From Steroidobacteraceae bacterium (GTDB lineage Bacteria; Pseudomonadota; Gammaproteobacteria; Steroidobacterales; Steroidobacteraceae): a DNA stretch of 64,000 nt. Below the pieces are notes generated by a model. That model had not been told where the DNA came from. It worked only from the letters and a program-made list of their open reading frames with translations, and did not search any database. The position numbers and the translations under genes are program-made. Positions within the stretch are counted from its first letter, which is position 1. Each line of letters begins with the position of its first letter. Positions 29,432-41,779 of this stretch are shown one piece after another. The DNA lies in contig JAPZRU010000007.1 of assembly GCA_027531255.1 (NCBI GenBank), positions 124,001-188,000 on the forward strand, written 5' to 3'.

Positions 29432-30330
29432 GCGCGACCACCACCGGCGGCGTCGCCGCCGGTCGTACCGTGGGCGTGCTGGCCGCGCTGTTCGCCGTGT
29501 CGGTGTGGGCGGCGTGGATCCCGGTCACGCGGCTCGGCGTCGTCACGAGTCTCTCGCCGTGGGACCTCTCGGTGCTGCGCTTCGGCACTGCCGGCACACT
29601 GCTGCTGCCGGTGCTGCTGATGCGCTGGCGCGACGTGCCGTGGCGCAGGGTGGGGGCGCTCGCGGCGATGATCGCCGGCGCCGGCGTACCGTACATCCTC
29701 GCGTTCGGCTACGGCCTGCAGGTCGCGAACTCGGGGCAGGGCGCGGTCCTGGGTCCCGGCTCGAACTCGGCGCTCGTGGCCGTGCTCGCGTTCCTGGTGC
29801 TGCGCGAAGTGCCTGCGCGCAGCCGGGTTCTCGGTCTCGCCATCACCCTGCTCGGCGTGGGCTACGTGATCGCGAACGACGTCGCGCTCGGCGGCGTGCG
29901 CGTCGAGGGCTTCCTGCTGATCCTGCTGGCGTCGTTCTGCTGGGCCGCCTACACGGTCGCGAGCCGGCTGTTGCTGCTCGACCCGCTGACGACGACGGCC
30001 GTCGTATCGGTCGGCAACGCAGTGCTGCTGCTGCCCGCGTACTTCGCGCTCGGCGGCGGCGAGGCGCTCGCGCAGGTACCGGCGGCGGATCTCTGGCTGC
30101 AGGCGCTGTACCAGGGAGTGCTGACGGCCGTGATCGCGATGATCGCGTACGCCCATGCGGTGCAGCGGCTCGGCGCGACGATCGCCGCGAGCTTCACGCC
30201 GCTGTCGCCCGTGCTGGCCACGGGGTTCGGTGCGCTGCTGCTCGGCGACCGCGTCGACGTGGCGACCGCGTTCGGGCTCGGCGCCGTCGCGCTCGGCGTG
30301 GTGGTCGCGAGCCGGTCGGCGCGTCGCTAG
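29428..30330 (+). CDS. EamA/DMT-family transporter
   Basis: Inner-membrane protein of 300 residues with about ten predicted helices in two EamA repeats, as in drug/metabolite exporters. The first helix is VGVLAALFAVSVWAAWIPVTR; the second repeat begins near VEGFLLILLASFCWAAYTVAS. The ATG overlaps the RND stop (ATGA), so it is translated with the efflux operon. This suggests export of a related compound, but the family includes amino-acid and nucleotide-sugar exporters and the substrate is unknown. Confidence 0.85.
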   Translation: MSATTTGGVAAGRTVGVLAALFAVSVWAAWIPVTRLGVVTSLSPWDLSVLRFGTAGTLLLPVLLMRWRDVPWRRVGALAAMIAGAGVPYILAFGYGLQVANSGQGAVLGPGSNSALVAVLAFLVLREVPARSRVLGLAITLLGVGYVIANDVALGGVRVEGFLLILLASFCWAAYTVASRLLLLDPLTTTAVVSVGNAVLLLPAYFALGGGEALAQVPAADLWLQALYQGVLTAVIAMIAYAHAVQRLGATIAASFTPLSPVLATGFGALLLGDRVDVATAFGLGAVALGVVVASRSARR

Positions 30331-30582
30331 CGCCGGGCGGATGACGCCCGACAGCGCGTGCGCGCAGAACGCGTGGTCGCGGGGCGTCTCGCGCACGGAG
30401 AGGCCGAAGGCGGTGGCGCGTTCGCCGTCGCGGGCGTGGATGAATCACGAGGGCATCGCCTGGTTCGCGCCGCGGCGTCGACGCGGGCCGCGTTGGGTTC
30501 CCCGGGGGCCGGCGGTACAGTGGACGGGTACCGGCCCCGCGCGTCGCGGGTGCGGCACCGTCAGTCCCGGAGTCGATGCCCG

Positions 30583-31296
30583 ATGCAGACCCCCGTCCCT
30601 CGCCCTGCCACGCCTGCGCGGCTTCTGCTCGCATACCCGCTTGCACGGCTGCCTGCGCTCGCCGCACTGCTGTGCGTCGCGCTGGTCGCCGCTCTGCCCG
30701 CGACCGCGGTCGCGCAGGCCACCGATCCTGCCGACCCCTCGTTCTGGTACGGCCGTGCCGCCGACGGCTCGCCGACGATCAAGGTCTACTTCTTCTGGAC
30801 TTCGCGCTGCCAGCACTGTCGCGCCGCGAAGCCGTTCCTCGAGGGGCTGCCCGAGAAGTTCCCGTACGTCGAGCTGCTGAGCCGGCCGACCGAGGGCAGC
30901 GCGTCGAACGCGCGCCTCTACGCCTCGACCGCGCGCGCGCTCGGCGCGGATCCCACCTCGGTGCCTGGCATCCTGTTCTGCGGCGAGGCGCAGATCGGCT
31001 TCGACGACGCGGCCGGCGTCGGTGCCTCGATCGTGCAGCGTCTCGCGAGCTGCCGCGCCCGGCTCCAGGCGGATCCCTCGCTGCTGACGAAGCCAGTGAA
31101 GGTGCTCACGGTCGAACAGCGTGCGTCGTCGGGCGGCGGTCCGGGTCGCACCGTCGCGATCGTGATCGGCGTGCTCTTCGTCGGGCTCGTCGTCGCGGGC
31201 ATCGTGCTGTCGAAGCGCGCGGCGGCCGCGAAGGCGCGCGCGCTCGAGCGCGCCGCGGCGGCGCGCGGCGGCGAGCGCAGGAAGAAGCGGCGCTGA
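30583..31296 (+). CDS. Membrane-anchored periplasmic thioredoxin-fold protein
   Basis: Protein of 237 residues that I do not recognise by name. The N-terminus has a hydrophobic segment, LPALAALLCVALVAALPATAVAQA, which is a signal peptide or anchor ending in a VAQA cleavage-like site. A thioredoxin-like domain follows with FWTSRCQHCRAAKPF: a CQHC redox pair near residue 80. A single C-terminal helix (VAIVIGVLFVGLVVAGIVL) is followed by a very basic tail. If the N-terminus is cleaved, the domain would face the periplasm, held by the C-terminal helix. It likely acts in thiol-disulfide exchange or electron transfer. The 252 bases before it hold no gene I can support. The ATG is chosen as the start before the signal segment. 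Confidence 0.7.
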   Translation: MQTPVPRPATPARLLLAYPLARLPALAALLCVALVAALPATAVAQATDPADPSFWYGRAADGSPTIKVYFFWTSRCQHCRAAKPFLEGLPEKFPYVELLSRPTEGSASNARLYASTARALGADPTSVPGILFCGEAQIGFDDAAGVGASIVQRLASCRARLQADPSLLTKPVKVLTVEQRASSGGGPGRTVAIVIGVLFVGLVVAGIVLSKRAAAAKARALERAAAARGGERRKKRR

Positions 31297-31379
31297 AGAC
31301 GCGGCGCTGAAGGGGCGGCGTCGACGGAGGGCCGCCGGCCGCCGAGGCGGCGCTGCGCATGCGCCGCCGCCCCGCGCGT

Positions 31380-34300
31380 TCAGACGTGCGCGGGGTCCCC
31401 TGTCAGGCCGGGCACCGGCGGCGTCTCCGGCTCGCGCCGCGCCTCGATCCCCGGCGGCAGCAGCTTGTACATCACCGGCGTCACCAGTCGCGCCAGCAGC
31501 GTCGAGCTGATCAGGCCGCCGATGATCACGATCGCCAGCGGCGAGTAGAGCCCGGACCCCTGCACCGCGAGCGGCAGGAGGCCGCCGATCGCGGTCAGCG
31601 AGGTCAGCAGGATCGGCAGGAAGCGGATCTCGCCGGACTTCTCGATCGCCGCGTCCAGCGCCATGCCGTCCTCGCGCAGCTGGTTCGTGAAGTCGACGAG
31701 CAGGATCGAGTTCTTTATCTCGATGCCGACCAGGGCGATCATGCCGATGATCGCCGTGAACGAGAGGGTGTTGCCGGTGACGAGCAGCGCCAGCAGCGCG
31801 CCGGTGATGCCGAGCGGAACCACGCCCGCGACGATCAGCGTCGAGCGGAAGCTGCCGAACTCGAGCACCAGCACCGCGAGGATGCCGAACACCGCGACCA
31901 GCACCGCCGGCAGGATGCCGCCGAAGCTCTCCTGCTGCGCCTCGGCCTCGCCCGCGACGTCGAGGCGATAGCCGGCGGGGAGCTGGATCCGCTCGAGCTC
32001 CGCCCGTACCTGCCGCGTCACTTCCGCGGTGTTGAAGCCGGGCTTCACGTAGGCCGACACCGTCACCTGGCGCTCGCGGTTGTAGCGCGTGATCAGGCTG
32101 TCGGCGGTCTCGAAGCGGGGCGACGAGATCTGCCGCAGCGGCACCTGCTGGCCGTTCACCGAGTTGACCTCGATCGCGTCGAGCGCGTCGATGGTCGGAC
32201 GATCGCCCATCGGCAGGCGCAGCACGATGTCGTACTCGTCGCCGTCCTTCTCGCGGAACCGACCCGCGGAGAGGCCCGCGATCGCGAGACGCACCGTGCG
32301 GTCCGCTTCCACCGGCGGCACGCCGAGCAGCCCCGCCTTCTCGGTGTCGATACCGAGGTCGAGGTCCGTCCGCAGCAGCCGCACGGGGTTCTTCACGTCG
32401 CGCGTGCCGGGATGCGCGTCCATCGCGCGTTCGACGCGCGCCGCGATCTCGCGCAGCCGCTCGAGTTCCGGGCCGACGATGCGGATCGCGATCGGCGCGT
32501 CGACCGGCGGGCCGTTCTGGAACTGCTTCACCGTGATGTCGGCCGCCGGGTAGCGCCGGAACTCGGCGCGCAGCTCCTCGAGCAGCGCCGGGCTGGTGCG
32601 CGGATCCCACTCGTCGAGCTCGACGAAGATCTCGGAGTAGTTCGCGACCGTGCTGGTCGGGAAGACGTTGTAGTAGATGAACGGCGAGCCGTGGCCGACG
32701 TGCGCGAACCAGCGCTTCACCTCGGGCCTCTGCGCGAGCGCCGCCTCGACGACTCGCGCGGCGCGGTCGGTCTCCTCGACGCTGGCGCCGTCCGGGGCCT
32801 CGATGCGCACCATGAACTGCGGGATGTCGGCGGTCGGGAACAGGCTGAAGCCGATCAGCGGCACCGTGCCGAGCGACAGCAGGAACACCGCGGCCGCGCC
32901 GGCCAGCGTGCGCCGCGGCTTGGCCAGCGCCCAGCGCAGCGCGGGGCCGTAGAAGCGATGGATCGCGCCCATTACGCGCTCGAGGACGCGGTCCGCGAGC
33001 GCGTCGAAGCGCGCGTTGAAGGCGCTCGTGCGGTCGCGCAGCGGCTGCAGTGCGCCGCCCTTGCGTATGCGCGGGCGGTTGCCCCGCAGCATCCGGCTCG
33101 CCAGGAAGGGGATGACCGTCAGCGCGACGAACAGCGAGGCGGCGACCGTGAACAGCACGGCAGCCGGCAGCGAGCGGATGAACTGGCCGGCACCCTCCGG
33201 CAGGAACATCAGCGGCAGGAACGCGAACAGGAGCGTCGCCGTGCAGCCGAGCACCGCGAGCCAGATCTGGTCCGTGGCGCGGATCGCCGCCTCGACGCGG
33301 TCGTGGCCCTCGCGAACCCAGCGTGCGATGTTCTCGACGACCACGATCGAGTCGTCCACCAGCAGGCCGAGCGCGACCACGAAGCCCGCGATCGACAGCT
33401 GGTTCAGGCTGAAGCCCGTGAAGTAGAGCGCCGAGATGCCGATCGCCAGCGACAGCGGGATCGAGATCATCACGACGCCGGCCGCGCGCAGGCCGAGCGG
33501 CAGCAGCGTCAGCATCACGAGCCCGACCGCGATCATGAAGTCCAGCGCGAGCCGGCCGAGGCGCGAGGCGACGTTGCGCGACTGGTCGTACCCGCGTTCC
33601 AGCACCACCTCGGACGGCAGCGTCTTCGCCCACTCGTCCACCTTCGCGTCGATCGCCGCGCGGGTCTCGAAGATGTTGCGGTTGTCCTTCTGGCTCGCGG
33701 TGACGAACACCGCGCGCCGCGCGCCGCCCTCGGGCGAGCCGTAGCGGCCCAGGTAGCTGCGCTCCGCGGTGGCCCACGATACCTCGGCCACGTCGCGCAC
33801 GCGGACGGTGCGGCCGGCCGCCGAGGCGACCACGATGTTCTCGATCTCGGCGAGCGAGTCGAGGCTGCCGGTGGTCTTCAGGTTGTAGCGGCGCACGCCG
33901 ACGTCGACGGCGCCGCCGGGGATGCTGAGGTTCTCGCCGCGGATCGCCTGCTCGAGCCGCGACAGCGTGACGCCCTGGCTCGCGAGGCGCTGCAGGTCGA
34001 CGGCGACCCGCACCTCCGGTTCGGGGAACGCCCAGATCTCGGCCTGCCGGACGCCGGACACCGTCTCGAGCAGATCCTGCAGGTCCTCGGCCTTCTCCTT
34101 CAGCGTGCGGTAGTCGGCGGTCTCGCTGACCAGCGCCATCTTCAGGATGTTGACGCGGCCCGGGTTGCCGCGGCGCACCTCGAGCCTGGCGAGCTGCACG
34201 GGCAGGTCGGCGCGGATGCGGTTCAGCTCGCGGATCGCCTCGTCCTGCTTCTCGGTGTTGTCGCCGCCGTAGAAGAACTCGACGTGGATCGTCGCGACGC

Positions 34301-34559
34301 CGTCGAGCGCCGAGCTCTGCAGCTTCTTGACGTCGTCGAGCGAGCTCAGCGCGTCCTCGATCGGCTCGACGACGGCGCGCTCCATGTCCTGCGGGTCCGC
34401 GCCGGGGTAGACGGCCGTGATCGTGACGGCCGGGAAGTCGAAGGTCGGGTCCTCGGAACGCGGGACGTTCTGCAGGCTGGCGAAGCCGAGCGCGATCAGC
34501 AGCCCGAAGACGACCAGCGTGAACTGCCAGCGGCGGACCGCGAAGGCCCAGGGGCTCAC
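31380..34559 (-). CDS. RND efflux pump, inner-membrane subunit
   Basis: RND transporter of 1059 residues. The first helix is WQFTLVVFGLLIALGFASL, followed by VPRSEDPTFDFPAVTITAVYPGADP, a signature of a broad AcrB/HAE1-related group. The proton-relay aspartates occur in LLVDDSIVVVENIARW near 405. The second half keeps GMIALVGIEIKNSILLVDF near 945. The start overlaps the adaptor stop as ATGA, so the three genes tolC-like, adaptor and pump form one minus-strand operon. The divergent first loop suggests a specificity different from the pump at 26279. Confidence 0.95.
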   Translation of the reverse strand: MSPWAFAVRRWQFTLVVFGLLIALGFASLQNVPRSEDPTFDFPAVTITAVYPGADPQDMERAVVEPIEDALSSLDDVKKLQSSALDGVATIHVEFFYGGDNTEKQDEAIRELNRIRADLPVQLARLEVRRGNPGRVNILKMALVSETADYRTLKEKAEDLQDLLETVSGVRQAEIWAFPEPEVRVAVDLQRLASQGVTLSRLEQAIRGENLSIPGGAVDVGVRRYNLKTTGSLDSLAEIENIVVASAAGRTVRVRDVAEVSWATAERSYLGRYGSPEGGARRAVFVTASQKDNRNIFETRAAIDAKVDEWAKTLPSEVVLERGYDQSRNVASRLGRLALDFMIAVGLVMLTLLPLGLRAAGVVMISIPLSLAIGISALYFTGFSLNQLSIAGFVVALGLLVDDSIVVVENIARWVREGHDRVEAAIRATDQIWLAVLGCTATLLFAFLPLMFLPEGAGQFIRSLPAAVLFTVAASLFVALTVIPFLASRMLRGNRPRIRKGGALQPLRDRTSAFNARFDALADRVLERVMGAIHRFYGPALRWALAKPRRTLAGAAAVFLLSLGTVPLIGFSLFPTADIPQFMVRIEAPDGASVEETDRAARVVEAALAQRPEVKRWFAHVGHGSPFIYYNVFPTSTVANYSEIFVELDEWDPRTSPALLEELRAEFRRYPAADITVKQFQNGPPVDAPIAIRIVGPELERLREIAARVERAMDAHPGTRDVKNPVRLLRTDLDLGIDTEKAGLLGVPPVEADRTVRLAIAGLSAGRFREKDGDEYDIVLRLPMGDRPTIDALDAIEVNSVNGQQVPLRQISSPRFETADSLITRYNRERQVTVSAYVKPGFNTAEVTRQVRAELERIQLPAGYRLDVAGEAEAQQESFGGILPAVLVAVFGILAVLVLEFGSFRSTLIVAGVVPLGITGALLALLVTGNTLSFTAIIGMIALVGIEIKNSILLVDFTNQLREDGMALDAAIEKSGEIRFLPILLTSLTAIGGLLPLAVQGSGLYSPLAIVIIGGLISSTLLARLVTPVMYKLLPPGIEARREPETPPVPGLTGDPAHV

Positions 34560-35692
34560 GGCCGCGCTCCCGGCGCGACGCCCGCGGCCGCGCCGCGCGC
34601 CGCGCTGGCGACCACGGGGCCGGCGATGCGCACCACCTCGCCGTCGTCGAGGAACGCGCTGCCGTCGGTCACGACCTGCTGGCCGAGCCGGAGCCCGTCG
34701 ACGACCTCGACCTGCTCGCCGCCGAGGCGACCGATGCGCACGGACACGCGCGAGGCGATGCTCGTCGCCGGATCGACCACGAACACGTTCGCGCGGTCGC
34801 CTTCGGCCTCCAGCAGCGCGCGGATCGGCACCACCGGCGCGGACGCCACCTGCGCGCCGCGCGGCGCGAGGGTGACCTTCGCGACGAGGCCGCTGACGAA
34901 GCGCGCGTCGCCGGGCTGCACCTCGACCTCGATCGGAAACGTGCCGGTTGCCGCGTCGGCGGCGGACGAGACGACTGCGACGCGGCCCTCGAACGTGCGT
35001 CCCGGCCAGGCGTCGAAGGTCACGCGCGCCGGATCCCCGGTCGCGGCGTGTACCACGTCGCGGTCGGCGAGCGCCGTGCGGACGATCCAGCCGCGTGCCG
35101 TGCCGCCGACGACGAGCACGGGCTGGCCCGGCTGCACGAGTTCGTTCGGCTCGACGGTCCGGCGCAGTACCACGCCGTCCGCCGGCGCCTCGATGCGCGC
35201 GTAGCGCGCGTTGAACTCCGTGCCCTGCAGCGCGGCCTGCGCGACGCGGTGTGCCGTCGTCAGGTCCTGCACCTGTTCCTCGGTGGTCACGCCGTCGGCG
35301 TACAGCGCCCGCGCGCGATCGAGATCGCGGCGCGCCTTGTCGGCGGCCTCGCGCGCCTGCGCCACGGCCGAGCCGATCTCGGTCTGCTTCAGGCTCGCCA
35401 GCACCTGGCCGCGGCGCACCGGGTCGCCTTCCTCGACGCGCACGCTCTCCACCACGCCGCCGACCTTGAACGACAGCCGCGCCGCGTCCTTCGGCGCGAG
35501 CAGGCCGACCGCCGCGACCTGCGAGGCGAACGGCGCGGATTCCACTGGCGCCACGCGTACCGTGCGCGGTTCCGTGGCGGGCGCGGGCGGTTCGGCGCCG
35601 CCGCAGGCGGCGAGCACGCCCGTCGCGACCAGCGCCGCGAGGGGGCGCGGCGGGGTGTTCGAGTGGAGGAAGCGGGAGAGCAGGGCACGCAT
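34556..35692 (-). CDS. RND efflux adaptor, membrane-fusion lipoprotein
   Basis: Adaptor of 378 residues. A signal sequence ends in lipobox LAAC near residue 30, then the first lipoyl half KVGGVVESVRVEEGDPV, an alpha-helical hairpin (about 100-150) and the second half YARIEAPADGVVLRRTVEPN. It links the pump encoded next to the outer-membrane factor encoded 18 bases upstream. The hairpin is short, as in adaptors that work with TolC-type tunnels. Confidence 0.92.
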   Translation of the reverse strand: MRALLSRFLHSNTPPRPLAALVATGVLAACGGAEPPAPATEPRTVRVAPVESAPFASQVAAVGLLAPKDAARLSFKVGGVVESVRVEEGDPVRRGQVLASLKQTEIGSAVAQAREAADKARRDLDRARALYADGVTTEEQVQDLTTAHRVAQAALQGTEFNARYARIEAPADGVVLRRTVEPNELVQPGQPVLVVGGTARGWIVRTALADRDVVHAATGDPARVTFDAWPGRTFEGRVAVVSSAADAATGTFPIEVEVQPGDARFVSGLVAKVTLAPRGAQVASAPVVPIRALLEAEGDRANVFVVDPATSIASRVSVRIGRLGGEQVEVVDGLRLGQQVVTDGSAFLDDGEVVRIAGPVVASAARGAAAGVAPGARP

Positions 35693-35710
35693 GACGGCGG
35701 TCCTTCGGTA

Positions 35711-37258
35711 TCAGGGTGCGGGACGGTCCGCGTAGCCGAGCGCGTACTCGAGCTGCGCGAGCGCATCGAGCGCCTCGAAGCGGGTGACGTTGAGGTTCAG
35801 CTGGGAATCGGTGAGCACGCGGCGCGCGTCCACGTACTCGGCCTGGTTGATCTGGCCGAGATCGCGCTTGCGGCTCGCGATGCGGAACGCGCCGGACGCG
35901 GCTTCGACGCGCTTCGCGGCGGTGTCGAGCGAGGCCTGCGCGACCTCGAGGTTCGACAGCGCGTCCTGCACCTCGAGGCGCACGCGCTGCTCCGCGAACG
36001 CGCGGTTCGCCCGCACCTCGCCCTGCAGTGCGCGCGCGCCGCGCACCCGCGCGCGATCGCCGCCACCGGCGAAGAGATTGAAGCGCAGCACGACGGAGGC
36101 GAGCACGTACGAGCCGTCCTCGAAGCCGCCGTAGCCCGCGCCCTGCGAGCCCGCGTCCACCGCGAGCGCGAGCTGCGGCCGGAACGCGCTCCGCGCGAGG
36201 CGCTCGGCCGCGCGCGCGCCTTCGCCCGCGGCGTCGAGCTGCCGCAGTTCCGCGCGCCGCTCGACCGCGACGTCCTGCAGCCGCGCGAGCGCGAGCGACG
36301 GTTCTCGGGCGCGGGCGGCCAGCGCGTCGCGCAGGCGCGCGACGTCGGGGTCGACCACCGTGGCGACGGGCAGCGCGCGGTCGAACGGTGCGTGGCGCAG
36401 CAGGTTCACGTAGCTCTGCGCGAGCCGCACGCCGTTTCCGGCCGCGAGCCGCGACTGCTCGACCTCGAGCACGTCGGCCTCCGCGCGGAACACGAGGTCG
36501 CGCGTGATCCGGCCGTTCCGGAACAGGCTCTCGTTCACGCGCAGGTTCTCGCGCGCGAGTTCGAGCGTGGCGTCGAGGATCTCCGTCTGCGCGCGGGCCT
36601 GCAGCCAGCGGTAGTAGCCCTGGCGCACGTCGCGAGCGAGCCGGCCGCGCAGCGCCTCGCGCGCCGCGTAGCCCGCGTCGCGTTCGGCGCGCGCCGCGTC
36701 GTAGCCGGCGCCGAGCCGCGCGTCGTAGAGCGGCTGCGTCAGTGTCACCTTCGTGTCCTGCTCGCGGGGCCGCAGGAACTCGATCTCCTCGTTCGCGATC
36801 GCCGGGAACCGCGACTGGCCGGTCAGCTGGTTGAGCGTCGCGTAGACGGGGTTCAGCAGGTCGCCGACCGGGAACTGGATCGTGCGGCCGCCGTCGGCGC
36901 GCGAGTACCGCGCGGCGAGATCGAGCGCCGGGTAGTACCGGGCGCGCGCCTCGTCGAGCGCGGCGAGGCGGCGTGCGACGACCGCGTTCGAAGCTTCGAG
37001 CTCGAGGTTCGCGCCCAGCGCCTCGGCGACCAGCGACTCGACGACCTCGTCAACCGTGGCGCCGGCGGGCGTTGCGGTGGCGCGGCCCTGTGCCGCGGCC
37101 GTGCCGGAGAACGCACGCGGATCCTTGTCGGGCGCCGCCTCGGTCGCGCGCGCGAGCGGCAGCGCGAACAGCAGGCCGAACATCACGACTGCCACCAGGA
37201 GTACGCCGGCGCGTTCGCACCCCGCGTTTCGGTAGTCACCTGTGCATCCGTTGGACAT
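35711..37258 (-). CDS. TolC-like outer-membrane efflux protein
   Basis: Outer-membrane channel protein of 515 residues, with long helical repeats rich in Ala, Arg and Glu typical of the OEP family; GQINQAEYVDARRVLTDSQ lies near the C-terminus. A hydrophobic signal segment (VLLVAVVMFGLLFALPLARA) covers about residues 19-38, preceded by an odd polar stretch with two cysteines. The ATG at 37258 has no ribosome site and lies inside a palindrome (37250-37266), so the mRNA may be leaderless or the start may be misplaced; no better in-frame start was found. It is the first gene of the efflux operon, 39 bases after the TetR gene. Confidence 0.85.
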   Translation of the reverse strand: MSNGCTGDYRNAGCERAGVLLVAVVMFGLLFALPLARATEAAPDKDPRAFSGTAAAQGRATATPAGATVDEVVESLVAEALGANLELEASNAVVARRLAALDEARARYYPALDLAARYSRADGGRTIQFPVGDLLNPVYATLNQLTGQSRFPAIANEEIEFLRPREQDTKVTLTQPLYDARLGAGYDAARAERDAGYAAREALRGRLARDVRQGYYRWLQARAQTEILDATLELARENLRVNESLFRNGRITRDLVFRAEADVLEVEQSRLAAGNGVRLAQSYVNLLRHAPFDRALPVATVVDPDVARLRDALAARAREPSLALARLQDVAVERRAELRQLDAAGEGARAAERLARSAFRPQLALAVDAGSQGAGYGGFEDGSYVLASVVLRFNLFAGGGDRARVRGARALQGEVRANRAFAEQRVRLEVQDALSNLEVAQASLDTAAKRVEAASGAFRIASRKRDLGQINQAEYVDARRVLTDSQLNLNVTRFEALDALAQLEYALGYADRPAP

Positions 37259-37266
37259 GTGTCAAC
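37250..37266. promoter_or_regulatory. Candidate TetR operator at the tolC-like gene start
   Basis: A 17-base imperfect palindrome with outer arms GTTG and CAAC, sharing the overall length and the TGTCAAC half with the operator at 37956-37972 in front of the tetR gene. It overlaps the ATG of the tolC-like gene. A second repeat TGTCA-N6-TGACA lies at 37260-37275. Together they suggest repression of the efflux genes by the neighbouring TetR protein. Confidence 0.5.
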
Positions 37267-37297
37267 ACCGTGACAAAAAAAACGGTGCGGGCGATCG

Positions 37298-37936
37298 TCA
37301 GCCGGCCTTCATCGCGTGGCGCAGCAGATCCATCGAGTAGTTCGTGAACTGCGGCACCGCGAGCCCGTGGTGGGCGAGGTCCTTGCCCTTGTTCATCGCC
37401 AGCAGCGTGATGCCGTGCGTGCAGGCCCACAGCGCGCAGGCCAGGCCCATGGGGTCGCCGACGTCGCGGCGGATCGAGCCGTCCTCCATGCCCACGTGGA
37501 TCGCGCGGACCACGACCGACAGCGCATCGTCGCCGGCCAGCGCGCAGGCACCCTCGTTAGTGCCCGCATCCGGCCGCACTTCGTGGGCCTGGAAGCGCGC
37601 GCAGACGTCGAAGTAGTGCGGAAACTCGTGCGCCCAGGCCATGTAGGCGCGGCCGATCGCCTCGACCTTGTCGATGCCCCGGGCGTGGCGCGCGAAGGTT
37701 TCCTCGAAGCGCTGCTTCAGCAGCTGCATCGCGCGCAGGCCGATCGCGAACAGCAGGTCGGACTTGTCGGCGAAGTAGACGTAGACCAGCGCGCGGGACA
37801 GCCGGGCGGACTTCGCCACCTGGTCCATCGTGACGGCGTCCCAGCCCTTCTCGAGATACAGGCGCTCTGCGGCATCGACGATCTCGGCGCGGCGGCGCTC
37901 CTTCTCCTCGCTCCGGCGTTCGGCGATGTAGGACAT
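37298..37936 (-). CDS. TetR-family regulator of efflux operon
   Basis: TetR protein of 212 residues. The HTH spans about residues 10-60 (RRRAEIVDAAERLYLEKGWDAVTMDQVAKSARLSRALVYVYFADKSDLL). The C-terminal domain has several aromatic and Cys residues (DVCARF, CALWACTHG). I chose ATG 37936, with AGGA 7 bases upstream, over a GTG at 37963 that lies within the palindrome at 37952-37976. It is read in the same direction as the efflux operon downstream and probably represses both itself and the pump genes through the two palindromes. Confidence 0.9.
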   Translation of the reverse strand: MSYIAERRSEEKERRRAEIVDAAERLYLEKGWDAVTMDQVAKSARLSRALVYVYFADKSDLLFAIGLRAMQLLKQRFEETFARHARGIDKVEAIGRAYMAWAHEFPHYFDVCARFQAHEVRPDAGTNEGACALAGDDALSVVVRAIHVGMEDGSIRRDVGDPMGLACALWACTHGITLLAMNKGKDLAHHGLAVPQFTNYSMDLLRHAMKAG

Positions 37937-37951
37937 GCCAGAATCCTGCGC

Positions 37952-37976
37952 CGCCGTTGACACGATGTCAACGGCG
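37952..37976. promoter_or_regulatory. Perfect 25-base palindromic operator upstream of tetR
   Basis: Perfect inverted repeat with 11-base arms (inner part GTTGACA and TGTCAAC) around a 3-base CGA centre. It lies 16 bases upstream of the tetR ATG. The length and symmetry are typical of a TetR dimer site, and a related 17-base site lies at the tolC-like start. Confidence 0.75.
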
Positions 37977-37999
37977 AGACGGCTGTCCAGCCTGGCCGC

Positions 38000-38956
38000 T
38001 CAGACCACCCGGCCGCGCTGCCCGCCCCGGCGGAAGTCCTCGACGTTCGCCGCCACCTCGTCGATCGCGCGCTGGCGGGCCTCGCGCGCCGCCCAAGCCG
38101 TGTGCGGCGTGACGATCAGGTTCGGCAGGTCCGGCGCGAGCAGCGGGTTGCCGCCGACCGGCGGCTCGTGCTCCAGCACGTCGATCGCCGCGCCGCCGAG
38201 CCGGCCCTCGCGCAGCGCGCGGGCGAGCGCGGCCGCGTCGACGAGGCCGCCGCGCGCCGTGTTGATCAGGACCGCGTCGGGCTTCAGCCGCGCGAGTTCG
38301 GGCTCGCCGATCATCCCGCGGGTCGCCGGCGTCAGCGGGCAGTGCAGCGTCAGCACGTCCGCGAGCTCGAGCAGTTCGTGCAGGTCCACGCGCCCGGGCT
38401 CGCGCGGGCCGGCCACGCGGTTCGCGATCCGTACCTCCATCCCGAATGCCTCGGCGACGCGCGCGACGCCGCGTCCGAGCGTGCCGTACCCGACGATACC
38501 GAGCGTGAGTCCCGCCAGTTCGCGGACCGGGAACTCGAGCATGGAGAACGTGCCTTCGCGCTCCCACGCGCCGCCCTTGAGCCAGCGGTCGTACTCGCGC
38601 ACGCGATGCGTGAGCGCCAGCAGCGTCGCGTACACGTGCTGGACCACCGAGGCGGTGCAGTAGTCGCGGATGTTGCAGACCGCCACGCCCCGCTCGCGGG
38701 CGGCCTCGAGATCCACGTTGTTGGTGCCGGTCGCGGTCAGCGCGATCAGCTTCAGCTGCGGATTCCCGAGGATGCGTTCGCGCGTCAGCCGGACCTTGTT
38801 CGCGACGACGACCTCGCGGCCGGCGAGCCGGGCGTCCACCGCCTCGTCCGGCGTGTAGTCGAAGCGCTCGAGCCCGGGCAGCGCGGCCAGCAGGCGCGTG
38901 GGGTCGAGGTCGCCCTTCGCGCTGACGGTGGCGTAGTCGAGGAACACGGACTTCAT
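38000..38956 (-). CDS. D-2-hydroxyacid dehydrogenase (NAD-dependent)
   Basis: Oxidoreductase of 318 residues. The NAD-binding motif [10 protein letters not shown] lies at mid-protein (near residue 155). The catalytic set is visible: Arg in NTARGGLVD, Glu in DVLEHEPP and His in TPHTAW. The [10 protein letters not shown] and RGVAVCNI segments place it near the glycerate/hydroxypyruvate reductase (HprA) branch. It would interconvert a 2-hydroxy acid and 2-oxo acid. It stands alone on the minus strand, divergent from tex; a TATAAC -10-like element (38989-38994, minus) lies upstream. Confidence 0.9.
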   Translation of the reverse strand: MKSVFLDYATVSAKGDLDPTRLLAALPGLERFDYTPDEAVDARLAGREVVVANKVRLTRERILGNPQLKLIALTATGTNNVDLEAARERGVAVCNIRDYCTASVVQHVYATLLALTHRVREYDRWLKGGAWEREGTFSMLEFPVRELAGLTLGIVGYGTLGRGVARVAEAFGMEVRIANRVAGPREPGRVDLHELLELADVLTLHCPLTPATRGMIGEPELARLKPDAVLINTARGGLVDAAALARALREGRLGGAAIDVLEHEPPVGGNPLLAPDLPNLIVTPHTAWAAREARQRAIDEVAANVEDFRRGGQRGRVV

Positions 38957-39097
38957 GCGGCGGGTCCGGGCGTTGCGGCGGCGTCGAGGTTATACGCCGA
39001 GTACGCACGCGGCGCGATCCGCTGCGCCCGGCAGGCCTGCATCCGTTCGCCCGGTCGCGTCGCGCGCACTAGTACGCGCGGCCGCCGCCGGCAAGCC

Positions 39098-39126
39098 TTG
39101 TCGCTGCCGGGAGCGTTCTGCATAGT
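39098..39126 (+). promoter_or_regulatory. Candidate sigma-70 promoter of tex
   Basis: TTGTCG (39098-39103) and CATAGT (39121-39126) are spaced by 17 bases, each with four of six consensus matches. The tex ATG is about 70 bases downstream. Based on sequence match only. Confidence 0.45.
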
Positions 39127-39196
39127 GCGCCGCCGCCAAGAGCCGGCGCCGCCCGCGCCGCCCGGACACCCGCGTCCGCGTCCCCTGGACACACCC

Positions 39197-41746
<2,550 letters not shown>

Positions 41747-41779
41747 AGCGACCGCACGCCGATGCCGTCTCCAGCCGGC

